From positions 1 to 35,292 of the forward strand of contig JAEWLN010000012.1 in NCBI GenBank assembly GCA_023457535.1: a stretch of DNA of 35,292 nt. The letters run 5' to 3'. Source of the stretch: Bacteroidota bacterium. GTDB taxonomy: Bacteria > Bacteroidota > Bacteroidia > Flavobacteriales > Flavobacteriaceae. Each line of letters begins with the position of its first letter. Position 1 is the stretch's first letter. Position numbers and translations under genes: made by a program. Below the pieces are notes generated by a model that did not search any database, was not told where the DNA came from, and worked only from the letters and a program-made list of their open reading frames with translations. Below, one piece after another: positions 1-8,821 of this stretch.

Positions 1-472
1 TAATAATGTATTTTTTCCACGCCGTACTGATGCGCAACCCGTTGATCGACGCCTGGAATTTGTTGTCGCCAAAATCGTTGCCGAAGCCGACGACGTCAAT
101 GGTCGCGGCAACCGAACTTTTGGCCCAGAACGTGAGCGCATCGTACCCGGTCAGATCGCGCCCCACGCTGGTGTAGAACGATCCGCCTGCATAAGCGCCC
201 GCAGGATCGTTGACATTCGGGACATCAAAACGCATCGAAGCCGCAGAATTGTTGTAGGTCACGTCCGTGTCGACCTGAAATGCATCGGCTACTGCACCGC
301 CATAGGACGAGTAGTTCAAACCGGGCGTAAAGGTATCGATGAACACTTCCGGATTTTTGGAAAAAGTCGCTTCCTTGAAGTCGTTCTCGTCGTTTTCGCA
401 ACCGAGTACGGCCAGTGCCAAAATACCTAAAGGCAGGAATTTGGCCAGATGGGTTTTATAATTTGCTTTCAT
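1..472 (-). CDS. Surface lipoprotein with carbohydrate-binding-like domain (partial, C-terminus outside window)
   Basis: I translated this from the reverse strand; it starts at ATG 472-470 and is still open at base 1, giving 157 codons. The N-terminus is a lipoprotein signal with lipobox VLGC (Cys25). The residues after the cysteine are acidic (ENDEND), which resembles the export signal that sends Bacteroidota lipoproteins to the cell surface. The rest is beta-rich and contains motifs such as NNSAASMRFDVPN and GYDALTFWAKSS, the pattern of jelly-roll, galactose-binding-like carbohydrate-binding modules. The gene begins 11 bp after the glycosidase stop codon, so the two are almost certainly cotranscribed. 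It is probably a glycan-binding lipoprotein of a polysaccharide utilisation locus extending to the left. The ligand is unknown. Confidence 0.8.
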   Translation of the reverse strand, partial: MKANYKTHLAKFLPLGILALAVLGCENDENDFKEATFSKNPEVFIDTFTPGLNYSSYGGAVADAFQVDTDVTYNNSAASMRFDVPNVNDPAGAYAGGSFYTSVGRDLTGYDALTFWAKSSVAATIDVVGFGNDFGDNKFQASINGLRISTAWKKYII

Positions 473-483
473 AGTTTTCTTTT

Positions 484-3400
484 TTATTTACCGATATTGA
501 TGTGGATATACGTCCGGATTTCCCATTCGTTTCCGTCAGGAAAACCGATGGCAGTCGGGTCCGGCACCCAGTTTCCTGCAGGATCCATGATTTGCGTCGG
601 GCTATAGCGCGGCGAATACTGATCGAGCGAACGCCATGTTCCGCGGATACCGATGCGCGTGCCCGGCAGGACGAACCAGTCCGGTTTTCCGATTTCGGTC
701 GACAGGTCGGCCATGAGCTGCAACGGGAACGTCAGGTTGTAATCGCGGTGGTAATCGTAAGGTCCCCAGTCGTTGATCTTGACAAATGAGCTGAGCTTGA
801 TTTGCTTGTAGATTACGCGCAAATCCATGCCGTAGCGGTGAATTGTTCGCGCATCCGAACCGTTGGCTTGCGCATCGCCGGTATAAACGTTGGCGATGAG
901 CCCGAAATCTTTGGTCAGTTTGGACACTACGCGGGCGTTGACTTCATACAGGTCTTTGGCCGGGGCCGCGCCGTCGAAAGCAAATGTGGTGCGTCCGTCA
1001 GGTAAGATCCCGATGGCAGCATCCTGTGTGGTTGGCAGGTGGCGGAATACCGCTCCGGCGCTGACTGCAAATTTTGAATCCTCTGTGCGGTCGCTGTCCC
1101 AGTGGTACATCCATGTTCCAGGCGTTGGGTCAAAGGTGAACAGGATTTCCCCGGCTACCTGCTCGCGGTTGGCGCGAACCACAAACGGGTCATCAAGAAT
1201 GTTGCGCGGTCTGCCCGGCGCCATTACACGTGCATCAATCGGGCCTTCGAGCGGCTTTTGCCACAAAAAGTTGGGCGCGATCTGCAATTTGCCTACGGAA
1301 TAGGTCAAACCGCTCAAAAAGTTGTATTGGTTACCGCTGCCGCTGTCCTTGAGTCTCCAGCCGGTGAAGGTTTGGGTATAATCGGCGCCACCGTTGGCCA
1401 CAAGCCCCATCGCAGCAGCTTGTCCGTACCAGTTGAAACGGCCGCCGGTGTAGGTCAGCTTGACTTTTCCGCCCCAGTTGTCCTTGTCCTCGATCTCGTG
1501 CTGGTAAACGCGTTGGTTGTCCTCAGGGCCGCGCACCACCTGGTACTCGCGTCCGTTGAGCGGCGATCCGGCCCAGATTCCGCCAAGGTCCACGCCAAAC
1601 TTCCCGAATTTGCGGTTCACGTGCAACGTAAGTCTTCTGGTTTTAGGCTGAGGAATCGCAAAGGAGCTCTCAGTGCTGGTTTGTTGCTCGAGGTCCTCGT
1701 GAAATACGCCCGTGATGCCAAACTTGCCGATGCTTTTGGAATACTTGAGCAAAACGGCCGGGTTGGCGCCCCACCACAGTTGTGGCCCGAACGCAAGCTT
1801 AAGCCCGCTGAGTTGCTTTTTGCCTTCCAATTCAAAGCCCAATGGCGCAATGCCGTTGTAGATGTCGATGGCCGGTCCGTAATTGGCCTCGGGATAAAGC
1901 CCGAAGAAATCGCCTTCGTATCCCCAGTGGTAATGGCCGGTGCGGTAAAATCCGTCGAGGTTGAAATAATTGTGGTTCCATTTGTAGCTCGCGCGGTACA
2001 ACTGGACGCGGTTGTTCGAATCAAGGCGCACTTCCTGGTTGTTGCGTTCAAGCGATACCGGACGGCCTCTGTTTTCGTAGAAGATCTGGTCGATCGGGTT
2101 CAGCGCTACATTGCCCAAAACGTTGAATTCTACGTTGGCCGTCATGTTGGCCGTGGGATTGCCTTCTACGCCGATGTAGACCGATTGCATGTGGTCGAAT
2201 CCGAGTTGGTTCGGGTATTCGGTTACATTTGGGTTGGCCTGGTCCGGCGTTGTGATCAGCGAGCCGCCGGTGTTGAACGTCGTAAATTCTGCGCGCAATT
2301 TGCTCAAACGGATTTTTCCGCCTTGCTGGGCCTCAAGCGCGGCCTTATCTGCACGGGCGCGCAATGTGGCGTCCATGATCTGGATTTTGTCAAAGTGCGA
2401 TGCAATCGTGTTTTGCGAAGTGCCCGCCGCATAAGGGTTGAGCTGGTGCACTTCTTTGAGTACGTAATACGCCGAGCGCGGAAAAAGTTCATAAAACCCT
2501 TTTTCATTGGTGGCCCCCTTGGCGCAAATGCCAAACCATTCCTCGTTCATGTTGTTCTGGCCTTGCTCGTAATCGCGCATGTAACCGGCGTTAGACCACG
2601 AGGCGTTGCTGTCGTGGAGGTCAAGGCCGGAAGTTTGTCCGTATTTCCACCAGCCGTCGCTGAATTGGAACGTAAATCCGCCGAGTGCGTTTTGCGCCCT
2701 GCCCAAGCCCGCGGTGTTCTGGTAAATCTCTTTCCACTGGTTCAGCAAATAGTACGACTGCGAAGTCTGATCTTCCTGATTGGTGATCGCGTTGAACGCA
2801 TCGGCGCCAAATTCTGCGAACAGCACCGGCTTCCCGTATTCTTTTTTGACGCGCTCGAACAAATCGCCAAAAGACTGCCCTCGGTACACATTGGTCGCAA
2901 AAATGTCGAAGTCCTGGCATTCCTGATTGATGATGTCCATGTACATCAAATCGCCGTTACAGAACGCGATCGGGTGCGAACCATCGGCCTTTTTCATCGC
3001 GACGGCCGCCTCATTGAACAATTTGTACATCGCCACGGCGCGCTTGGTCGAAACGCGCTCCGGGACCGGTATATTCTCCGTCTCGGCGCCGTCCCAGAAC
3101 AGCCCGTAGTTGTTTTCGTTTCCTAGCAGGAACAACAGCAAACCTTTGGTGTCTTTGTATTCTGCGGCCAATTCGGTTACCTGTTTGAGCAGCAGATCGC
3201 GTACGGCAGGTTCGGAATATTCCGTATTGGCGATGTAACCGCCGTTGATGTCGAGTCCGTAACGCCCGAATGAATGGTTCAGCATGGTGTAAATTCCATG
3301 TGTCACATACACGTATTCGATCCATTTTTTAGGCATGCCCGCATAGACGCGGATGGTGTTGACGCCCATGTTCTTGAGTAGCGCCATTTCATCGTCGAGC

Positions 3401-3615
3401 GCCTGTTTGATGAATGCATCGGGCTGGCTCCAGAAATTGTAGGTGTAATTGGTGCCCACCGGGAAATAATCCCAGTTCATGCCGTTGACGATAAACTCGC
3501 GTCCGTTGACCATCAATTTCGATCCCTGGCTGTCGCTGGCCACGACCACCTTGTCCTGGGCCAGCGCGGTGCCGGCAACGAGCGCAACGGCGAGCAACAA
3601 AATAAGTCTTCTCAT
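484..3615 (-). CDS. Glycoside hydrolase (GH2-type TIM barrel) with C-terminal outer-membrane-barrel-like region
   Basis: 1043 residues. A Sec signal peptide occupies residues 1-19 (cleavage after ALA). Residues about 30-400 look like a clan GH-A (beta/alpha)8 barrel of the glycoside hydrolase 2 type: NTIRVYAG at about 86, the acid/base candidate Glu167 in GNENNYG, and the nucleophile candidate Glu268 in VLFAEFG, which are the two strand-end glutamates expected for a retaining enzyme. From about residue 435 to the end the sequence changes. It becomes alternating amphipathic strands rich in Tyr, Trp, Gly and Asn (for example KLTYTGGRFNWYGQAAAMG) and ends in WEIRTYIHINIGK, which resembles a porin-like outer-membrane barrel. 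The substrate cannot be named; a beta-glucan is a guess from context. The gene lies 315 bp downstream of the Y_Y_Y regulator and directly before the lipoprotein. The hydrolase call is fairly safe; the barrel call is inference. Confidence 0.85.
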   Translation of the reverse strand: MRRLILLLAVALVAGTALAQDKVVVASDSQGSKLMVNGREFIVNGMNWDYFPVGTNYTYNFWSQPDAFIKQALDDEMALLKNMGVNTIRVYAGMPKKWIEYVYVTHGIYTMLNHSFGRYGLDINGGYIANTEYSEPAVRDLLLKQVTELAAEYKDTKGLLLFLLGNENNYGLFWDGAETENIPVPERVSTKRAVAMYKLFNEAAVAMKKADGSHPIAFCNGDLMYMDIINQECQDFDIFATNVYRGQSFGDLFERVKKEYGKPVLFAEFGADAFNAITNQEDQTSQSYYLLNQWKEIYQNTAGLGRAQNALGGFTFQFSDGWWKYGQTSGLDLHDSNASWSNAGYMRDYEQGQNNMNEEWFGICAKGATNEKGFYELFPRSAYYVLKEVHQLNPYAAGTSQNTIASHFDKIQIMDATLRARADKAALEAQQGGKIRLSKLRAEFTTFNTGGSLITTPDQANPNVTEYPNQLGFDHMQSVYIGVEGNPTANMTANVEFNVLGNVALNPIDQIFYENRGRPVSLERNNQEVRLDSNNRVQLYRASYKWNHNYFNLDGFYRTGHYHWGYEGDFFGLYPEANYGPAIDIYNGIAPLGFELEGKKQLSGLKLAFGPQLWWGANPAVLLKYSKSIGKFGITGVFHEDLEQQTSTESSFAIPQPKTRRLTLHVNRKFGKFGVDLGGIWAGSPLNGREYQVVRGPEDNQRVYQHEIEDKDNWGGKVKLTYTGGRFNWYGQAAAMGLVANGGADYTQTFTGWRLKDSGSGNQYNFLSGLTYSVGKLQIAPNFLWQKPLEGPIDARVMAPGRPRNILDDPFVVRANREQVAGEILFTFDPTPGTWMYHWDSDRTEDSKFAVSAGAVFRHLPTTQDAAIGILPDGRTTFAFDGAAPAKDLYEVNARVVSKLTKDFGLIANVYTGDAQANGSDARTIHRYGMDLRVIYKQIKLSSFVKINDWGPYDYHRDYNLTFPLQLMADLSTEIGKPDWFVLPGTRIGIRGTWRSLDQYSPRYSPTQIMDPAGNWVPDPTAIGFPDGNEWEIRTYIHINIGK

Positions 3616-3930
3616 TTTAATGTTTATTTGGTTATAGTGATTAGTTTGGTATTTGTATTAAAAATATTGGCGTATGGATAATTTATCGGGCCAAAATCTA
3701 AGTTTCGTGTAACAACATCCTTAATTGGAATGTGCTAAAACTACATTTTTTCTCATTTCTGTTTTTAATTTGTCGGATTAAAGAAACTATACAAAGCCAT
3801 TTTTCCTTAAAATCGACGTCAAAGCCTGTGTTTATTTGCTTTGCGACGGTAATCCGATGGCTGCTCGCGGGGTTTGTTTCCCGCCTTGGTATAGTCAATG
3901 TATAGTTAAATCTGCTTCTGTCCGACCCTT
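3616..3930. promoter_or_regulatory. Intergenic region upstream of the glycosidase operon
   Basis: This 315-bp AT-rich stretch separates the regulator stop (3931) from the glycosidase start (3615). It contains no convincing gene. It holds the AAACTATACAA-type elements described separately and a possible degenerate -7 box on the minus strand (TAGATTTTG, 3700-3692), one base longer than the TAnnTTTG consensus. I saw no hairpin terminator after the regulator, so some readthrough into the glycosidase operon is possible. Confidence 0.5.
3784..3907. promoter_or_regulatory. Inverted pair of AAACTATACAA-type elements, candidate operator
   Basis: AAACTATACAA lies at 3784-3794 and its near reverse complement (TGTATAGTT) at 3899-3907, with centres about 114 bp apart. 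A second TATAGT at 3890-3895 lies exactly 11 bp before the TATAGT at 3901-3906, so these two sit about one helical turn apart on the same face. The same 11-mer occurs as an exact inverted pair at 15621-15741. Binding by the neighbouring Y_Y_Y/LuxR regulator is inference. Confidence 0.45.
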
Positions 3931-6726
3931 TCAAATGGACAAAATATATTCTACAACACTGGTTTCGTGCGCCAGCTCCATCTTTTTGCGCAAACGATAT
4001 CTTTTGACCTCCACACTGCGCACCGAGATGTTCAAAAGCGGCGCGATTTCCTTGGACGACAGGTTCAATCTCAGATAGGCGCACAACCGCAGATCGTTTG
4101 GCGTCAAAGCCGGATGCGACAATTTGATAACCTTGAGAAAGTCGTTGTCCGCGCTGTTGAACGCGTCCTTGAAAATCGTCCAGGAATTGTCCTGCGAGAT
4201 ACTTTCGTTGATCGTTTTAATAACCGATTTGATGCTTTTGTCATCGGTTTCCGTGCCCGTGCGCTTAAGATCGTCCTTGATCAGCGCGAGCAATTCGTTT
4301 TTTTTCATCAGGCTCATCGAGGACATCGCCAATTCGCGGTTTTTGCTGTCCACATCGCTCGACAGTTGCTCGTTGCGAAGTTTCATGAGTTGCTGCTCGC
4401 TTTCGAGTTCCTTGATTTCGAGCAATAAATTGTTCTCCTCGATGAGTTTCTGCTCCTTTTTCCGGTAAAATTCCTTGTACGCGCGGTGGACGTAAATGGC
4501 AAGCAACACGCCAAGCACTGCGTAAATGGCCCATGCCAGGTTGGTCGCATACCAAGGCTTGCGGATCGAAAACGCGTAGTGCGCCACGTTCCGGGCCTGC
4601 GAATTGGCCGTTCTTGCGCGCACGCTGAATGCGTAATCGCCGGGCGGCAGATTTTTAAAACCCACCGACGCCCTGGCCGACCAATTGCTCCACTGGTCAT
4701 TCAACCCTTCCAGCTTGTATTGGTATTCCGTATAGATGTATTTGTTGTATTCCGGCACGGTGAACGCAATGGTCACGTTGTTGCGGTCGTGTGCAAAATC
4801 GCCGTGTACCCCAAGGGCATTGCTTACGGGCTGGCCGTCGATGTGGCCCGATGAAACATGGGTAATCGAGACGCTGTTGCTCCTGAACTGCAAATCGTTG
4901 AGTTTGATCGTGTAATATCCGTCGGTGGTCCCGATCAGATAGGTGGCACCGGCCAAATGCGTCACGTTCTCATAACCTGACATCGATCCGGTGAGCGACA
5001 TCGGAATCGGAATGGTATTTTTGCGAAGCGCGTGGCTGATTTTGCTCGGCGTGAAATAATGGATGTAATTTTTGGAGAACACCCAAAGTTTGTCTGTATC
5101 GGCGATCAATTTGCCGGAAGTATATTCGTCCTGTTCAAAAACGGCGCTCAGCATCGGGTCGCGCACAAACTTTTTTGCTCCCGGCCCGAGCACAAAAATC
5201 CCGTCCTTGCTCGCGTAGTAAATCTTGTCGTCAAACGTGATCAGGCTCGCATTTTTACCTTTTCTGGGAACGTCCAGCGTGACAAGATCTGATGCACGCG
5301 TATAGCCGCCATCGATTGAAAACCGGAAAACGCCTTTGTATTCATGGCTTACGTAAATCTGGTTGCCCGAAAGCGCAAAATGCTTGGCCGAATGGTCGAA
5401 ACCTGCAATTTTGTTCCGGAATTTCCATTGGCCGCCTGTACGCTGCAGCACCGATAAGCCGTAGTAATTTCCCTGAAGCAACACATCCTCACGTCCGGGA
5501 ACCTGCACAAATCCCCACGTGCCCGAGGCTGAGAACACCGGCCTTACGGATTCTGAATCCACGACCAAAGTACCGGAATCATGACCGCAAAAAATCGTTC
5601 CGCCCGATTCAAACAAACTCCACACCTGGCCTTTGGTGCCTGCCATAAAACGAAACGGTTCGCCTGAAAGATAGGTCTTACAGAACAATCCCTGGTTGGT
5701 GCCCACGTACAATTTGCCCTGGTGCAGCAATGACGCGTAAACCGTCCCGAGAAGGCCCGTCTTGTCCGTGTAGCTGCGAATGGGCGACTGCAGGTTCACG
5801 CAATTGATCCCGTTGTCAAGTCCGATCCACAAATTGCGGTCGGCGTCTTCAAATACGGACAACACCGTGTTGTTGCTCAACCCTTTATCCTGCGTGATGT
5901 GGTAGCGCAACTGTCCGGTATCGGAAAGAATGAATACGCCGTTGGAAACCGTTCCCACTGCAAATCCTTTATCGGACAAACGCTCGCAACTGTAAACACT
6001 GCCGTTGGTAAGTTGGTCGTCCACCGCTGTAGGGAACGGCGCGAACCGTCCGTCGGTTAAGGTAAAAAGCCCGTGTTGGCGGGTTTGGAGCAGCAATCCT
6101 TCTTCCGATGCGAAAATGTTGACGATTTTATGCCGCGTCACAGTGTCGGACGAAACAAGTTTGGGCTTGCCGTTTTCAATTTCGAACAATCCTTCGTTGG
6201 GCACCTGGTAATAAATGGCCCCATCGGTCTGAAACGATTTGAGGATGCCGTTTTTGGGTCTGATCGACGAAAACCGGCCCGTTTTGGTATCGTAAATATG
6301 GATCTGGTGCAGCGATTGGAACATCACCCAATGATCGTAGGTTAGAATATTCCAGAATTGCTCGTCATCTGCGATGCGGGACTTTATTTTACCGGCCAGC
6401 GAATGGTACTTGAGCCGGTGGTCCGGCTGGCGCGTCCAATACCCGAAATCCATGTAACAACCTGTGTAAATGCGGTCCCCTGCTACCCGAACTGATCGGA
6501 TGATGGTTTCATTGGGCGACCGATACAGCGTCCACGCAGACCCGTTGAATTCGAGCAATCCTTCGTTGTTGGCAAAAAACAGGAACCGTTGAGCATCCTG
6601 GCCGATCATCCAGTTTTGATTGCCCGCACCGTAGGCGGGTGAAGCGTATTTGACAATCGGCGACAGCTCCTGCGCCCAAAGCCACAGCGGGAACAGCCAC
6701 GAAACAAAGACGCTGATGAACTTCAT
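3931..6726 (-). CDS. Membrane sensor-regulator: beta-propeller, Y_Y_Y domain, transmembrane helix, coiled coil, LuxR-type HTH
   Basis: 931 residues from ATG 6726, chosen because MKFISVFVSWLFPLWLWAQ is a clean signal peptide; an upstream ATG at 6756 would only add ten hydrophilic residues. The periplasmic part is long and made of beta-propeller-like repeats (for example DRNLWIGLDNGI). It ends in a Y_Y_Y (triple tyrosine) Ig-like domain with YQYKLEGLNDQWSNW and LPPGDYAFSVRA. A single transmembrane helix follows at about 727-747, then a Lys/Glu-rich coiled coil at about 750-820. The C-terminus is a LuxR/GerE-type helix-turn-helix (LSSKEIAPLLNISVRSVEVK). There is no histidine kinase or receiver domain, so it resembles a one-component transmembrane regulator rather than a hybrid two-component system. 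Such proteins commonly sit beside flavobacterial polysaccharide loci and are thought to sense oligosaccharides. It is followed by the glycosidase and lipoprotein genes, its likely targets. Confidence 0.88.
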   Translation of the reverse strand: MKFISVFVSWLFPLWLWAQELSPIVKYASPAYGAGNQNWMIGQDAQRFLFFANNEGLLEFNGSAWTLYRSPNETIIRSVRVAGDRIYTGCYMDFGYWTRQPDHRLKYHSLAGKIKSRIADDEQFWNILTYDHWVMFQSLHQIHIYDTKTGRFSSIRPKNGILKSFQTDGAIYYQVPNEGLFEIENGKPKLVSSDTVTRHKIVNIFASEEGLLLQTRQHGLFTLTDGRFAPFPTAVDDQLTNGSVYSCERLSDKGFAVGTVSNGVFILSDTGQLRYHITQDKGLSNNTVLSVFEDADRNLWIGLDNGINCVNLQSPIRSYTDKTGLLGTVYASLLHQGKLYVGTNQGLFCKTYLSGEPFRFMAGTKGQVWSLFESGGTIFCGHDSGTLVVDSESVRPVFSASGTWGFVQVPGREDVLLQGNYYGLSVLQRTGGQWKFRNKIAGFDHSAKHFALSGNQIYVSHEYKGVFRFSIDGGYTRASDLVTLDVPRKGKNASLITFDDKIYYASKDGIFVLGPGAKKFVRDPMLSAVFEQDEYTSGKLIADTDKLWVFSKNYIHYFTPSKISHALRKNTIPIPMSLTGSMSGYENVTHLAGATYLIGTTDGYYTIKLNDLQFRSNSVSITHVSSGHIDGQPVSNALGVHGDFAHDRNNVTIAFTVPEYNKYIYTEYQYKLEGLNDQWSNWSARASVGFKNLPPGDYAFSVRARTANSQARNVAHYAFSIRKPWYATNLAWAIYAVLGVLLAIYVHRAYKEFYRKKEQKLIEENNLLLEIKELESEQQLMKLRNEQLSSDVDSKNRELAMSSMSLMKKNELLALIKDDLKRTGTETDDKSIKSVIKTINESISQDNSWTIFKDAFNSADNDFLKVIKLSHPALTPNDLRLCAYLRLNLSSKEIAPLLNISVRSVEVKRYRLRKKMELAHETSVVEYILSI

Positions 6727-6789
6727 GCGTGTTGGAGTGGATTTACAATGCATCAAAATGGGATGGTTGGGGTCAATGTCGTCAACCGA

Positions 6790-8757
6790 TTAACGGATTT
6801 GCTGGATCTCGAAAACTGTTTTGCCTGTGTAATTGTCTACGTTGACACCGGTTTGCCAGTTTTCGGCAAAAACCTCTACCGTATCGCCGAGGGCCAACTG
6901 CACCAAACAGCTTACCGAGCGCTCTACCGGACCGTTCGCAATGTGATTTCCGGACGTTTGCTGGTACAAACTGCCATTGACGCGCACCCCTACTGAATAA
7001 AATTGTCCGTTTGACTGGTCATTGGTATGGAGGGCGGCGCTCACGCGGTAAAATCCGGCTTTGGTGGCAGTGAACGTACCGGTTGCGGGATTGAATTCAT
7101 TGGCCGTGTCGAACGCTTCTGCGTTAAAATTGAGCTTTTGCCAACCCGTGGCGCTCAGCGTTTGCGCGGCTGTCAACGTTGCGCGTACCAAAGACAGCGA
7201 AGAGGCGGGATTGTTGACCCAGGCCGTTGCGCCCGCGCCATTGGTTTGCAGGATTTGTCCGTTGGTGCCGCGCGCAGTAGGTAATGCGTATCCCGCCCCT
7301 GTTGGGTTGCCCACCTGGACTTCACCATTGACGCGTACGATGTTGGTATCGAACTCACCATAGATCAACGCGGCGTTCGGACCGGCATTGGAGTTCTCGA
7401 TATAAAGTTTGTTGTTGCCCGTTTCAGCAGCGCCCGCATTGTATCCGATGGCCACATTTCCGATGCCCGTTTGACTGGCACTCAACGCTCCGGATCCGAT
7501 GGCGGTATTGTTCGTAGCTGTCGTGGCCGTGCTCATGATATTGTAACCTACCGCCACGTTGTTGGACGAAGCGCCTGCACCCCGGAGCGTGGCAGAACCC
7601 AGGATAGTGTTGAACGATCCCGTCGACCGCAGCCCGGACTGATAGCCCGCAAACAGGTTGTTGCTGGCCGTACCCGTGTTGTACCGTCCGGCTTCCGATC
7701 CGAGATAAGTGTTATTGGCCCCTGCTCCGTGCTCGTCTCCCGCGGCCCAGCCGAGCGCCGTGTTGCCGCCTCCTGTACTGATGCGCAAGGCGTCGGACCC
7801 GACCGCTGTGTTTCCTGTCGCCGAAGTATTCGACAGCAGCGCCTGCTGACCTACGGCCGTATTGCCGCTGCCCGTGTTGAGATGCAACGCATGCCTGCCA
7901 ATGGCCGTATTAGAACCGCCGCTGGTATTAAAAAACAAGCTCTGGAATCCTATTGCCGTGTTAAAGCCGCCGGTAGTGGCGCGCAAGGCCTGGTTGCCCA
8001 CTGCGGTGTTCTGACTGCCGCTCGCGTTGAGCAGCATCGCCTGAAAACCCAATGCGGTATTGCCTGTTCCGGTGGAATTGGTGTACATCGCCTGTGCGCC
8101 GAATGCCGTACTCTCTGCGGCTGTGTTGGCATATAGCGTTTGATAGCCTGTGGCCGTACTGTTCGTATTTCCGTTATGGTTGTACAAGGCCTGATAACCC
8201 AGGGCTGTGTTGGCATTTCCCGTAACGAGCCGCGCCGCATCGGTTCCAAAAGCGCTGCTTGTCGTGGCCGCGCCCGCCGTCAAAGCGTTGAGGCCAAAAC
8301 CCGTACTGGTCGCCGCGATTTTCCCTGCGCCTGTATTGTTGCGCCTGAACGCCAGGTCGACATTGTCCGTGGTGCCCAAGAAATTGGCAGTTCCGGAAAG
8401 CCCGGCATTCCCGGTTATGTTCCACGCATTGTTGGCCCCTGAAGCAAGTCGTTCCCAAACCGTTCCATTGAAATAGTAAAATCCGGGCGCGGTCACGTTG
8501 ACGGTAGTACCTGTGGCGGTTCCCGTGGCCACGTTGCTGACATAAATCAGCGTCGAGGTTGGCGTACCCGCCATGGTTTGGGCGCGAAGCCTGGAAACGC
8601 GCGGCACGAGTAATCCGTCGACGGTTGTCCCGGTCGGGCTGGCCGCAGTGATGTCCAATGTCGCCTCTGGTGTAGCGGTACCAATCCCAACTTGGGCCCA
8701 ACCGGCCATTGACAGCGAAAAAAACAGCACCGCCATGGCATTTTTGGCATTTTTCAT
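6790..8757 (-). CDS. Fibre-like surface protein: YadA-head-like repeats plus C-terminal C1q-like domain
   Basis: 655 residues from ATG 8757 (MKNAKNAMAVLFFSLSMAGWAQ, a clean Sec signal). A start at 8766 is also possible. The GTG at 8781 is unlikely because it lies inside the terminator hairpin of the preceding gene. After the signal, GIGTATPEATLDI is an opening typical of flavobacterial tail-fibre-like proteins. The middle consists of many units of about 16-17 residues of the form NTAxGxQALxxNTSGxG, the pattern of the left-handed beta-roll of trimeric autotransporter heads. The last 130 residues or so resemble a C1q/TNF-like jelly roll (FTATKAGFYRVSAALHTN, LALGDTVEVFAENWQTG). There is neither a T9SS C-terminal domain nor a YadA membrane anchor, so surface attachment is unexplained. 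It ends 63 bp before the regulator start with no terminator between them. Confidence 0.82.
   Translation of the reverse strand: MKNAKNAMAVLFFSLSMAGWAQVGIGTATPEATLDITAASPTGTTVDGLLVPRVSRLRAQTMAGTPTSTLIYVSNVATGTATGTTVNVTAPGFYYFNGTVWERLASGANNAWNITGNAGLSGTANFLGTTDNVDLAFRRNNTGAGKIAATSTGFGLNALTAGAATTSSAFGTDAARLVTGNANTALGYQALYNHNGNTNSTATGYQTLYANTAAESTAFGAQAMYTNSTGTGNTALGFQAMLLNASGSQNTAVGNQALRATTGGFNTAIGFQSLFFNTSGGSNTAIGRHALHLNTGSGNTAVGQQALLSNTSATGNTAVGSDALRISTGGGNTALGWAAGDEHGAGANNTYLGSEAGRYNTGTASNNLFAGYQSGLRSTGSFNTILGSATLRGAGASSNNVAVGYNIMSTATTATNNTAIGSGALSASQTGIGNVAIGYNAGAAETGNNKLYIENSNAGPNAALIYGEFDTNIVRVNGEVQVGNPTGAGYALPTARGTNGQILQTNGAGATAWVNNPASSLSLVRATLTAAQTLSATGWQKLNFNAEAFDTANEFNPATGTFTATKAGFYRVSAALHTNDQSNGQFYSVGVRVNGSLYQQTSGNHIANGPVERSVSCLVQLALGDTVEVFAENWQTGVNVDNYTGKTVFEIQQIR
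7428..8220 (-). repeat. Imperfect tandem repeats of about 48-51 bp (NTAxGxQAL units)
   Basis: Within the fibre gene roughly sixteen consecutive units of 16-17 codons repeat the core N-T-A-[LVI]-G-x-x-A-[LM]. At DNA level they are diverged (recurring gcc-gta-ttg-like blocks), so they are protein-level repeats rather than recent duplications. The period and core match the beta-roll repeats of YadA-type heads. Confidence 0.75.
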
Positions 8758-8772
8758 AATTCTCATTGTTGC

Positions 8773-8799
8773 AAAAAACACCCCCCGATACGGGAGGTG
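8773..8799 (-). terminator. Rho-independent terminator after the 1613-residue protein gene
   Basis: On the minus strand, CACCTCCCG (8799-8791), a TAT loop, and CGGGGGGTG (8787-8779) form a 9-bp stem with one G-U pair, followed at once by six T residues (8778-8773). It lies 23 bp after the stop codon of the upstream gene and just before the fibre gene start, so the fibre gene needs its own promoter or antitermination. Confidence 0.8.
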
Positions 8800-8821
8800 C
8801 TTTCTATTGTTTACTCAAAAA

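Noticed and set aside
1102..3126. A 674-codon open frame on the plus strand opposite the glycosidase
   Set aside because: It is a mirror of a well-supported gene with signal peptide and catalytic motifs. The translation is rich in Val, Arg and Ala without domain pattern, typical of antisense frames in GC-rich coding DNA.
7471..8136. A 221-codon plus-strand frame opposite the fibre gene
   Set aside because: It arises from the repetitive NTAxG codons read backwards and has no signal, domain or start-site support.
7428..8220. Regular repeats resembling a CRISPR array
   Set aside because: The units are contiguous, diverged and in frame with no identical direct repeats or unique spacers, so they are protein repeats.
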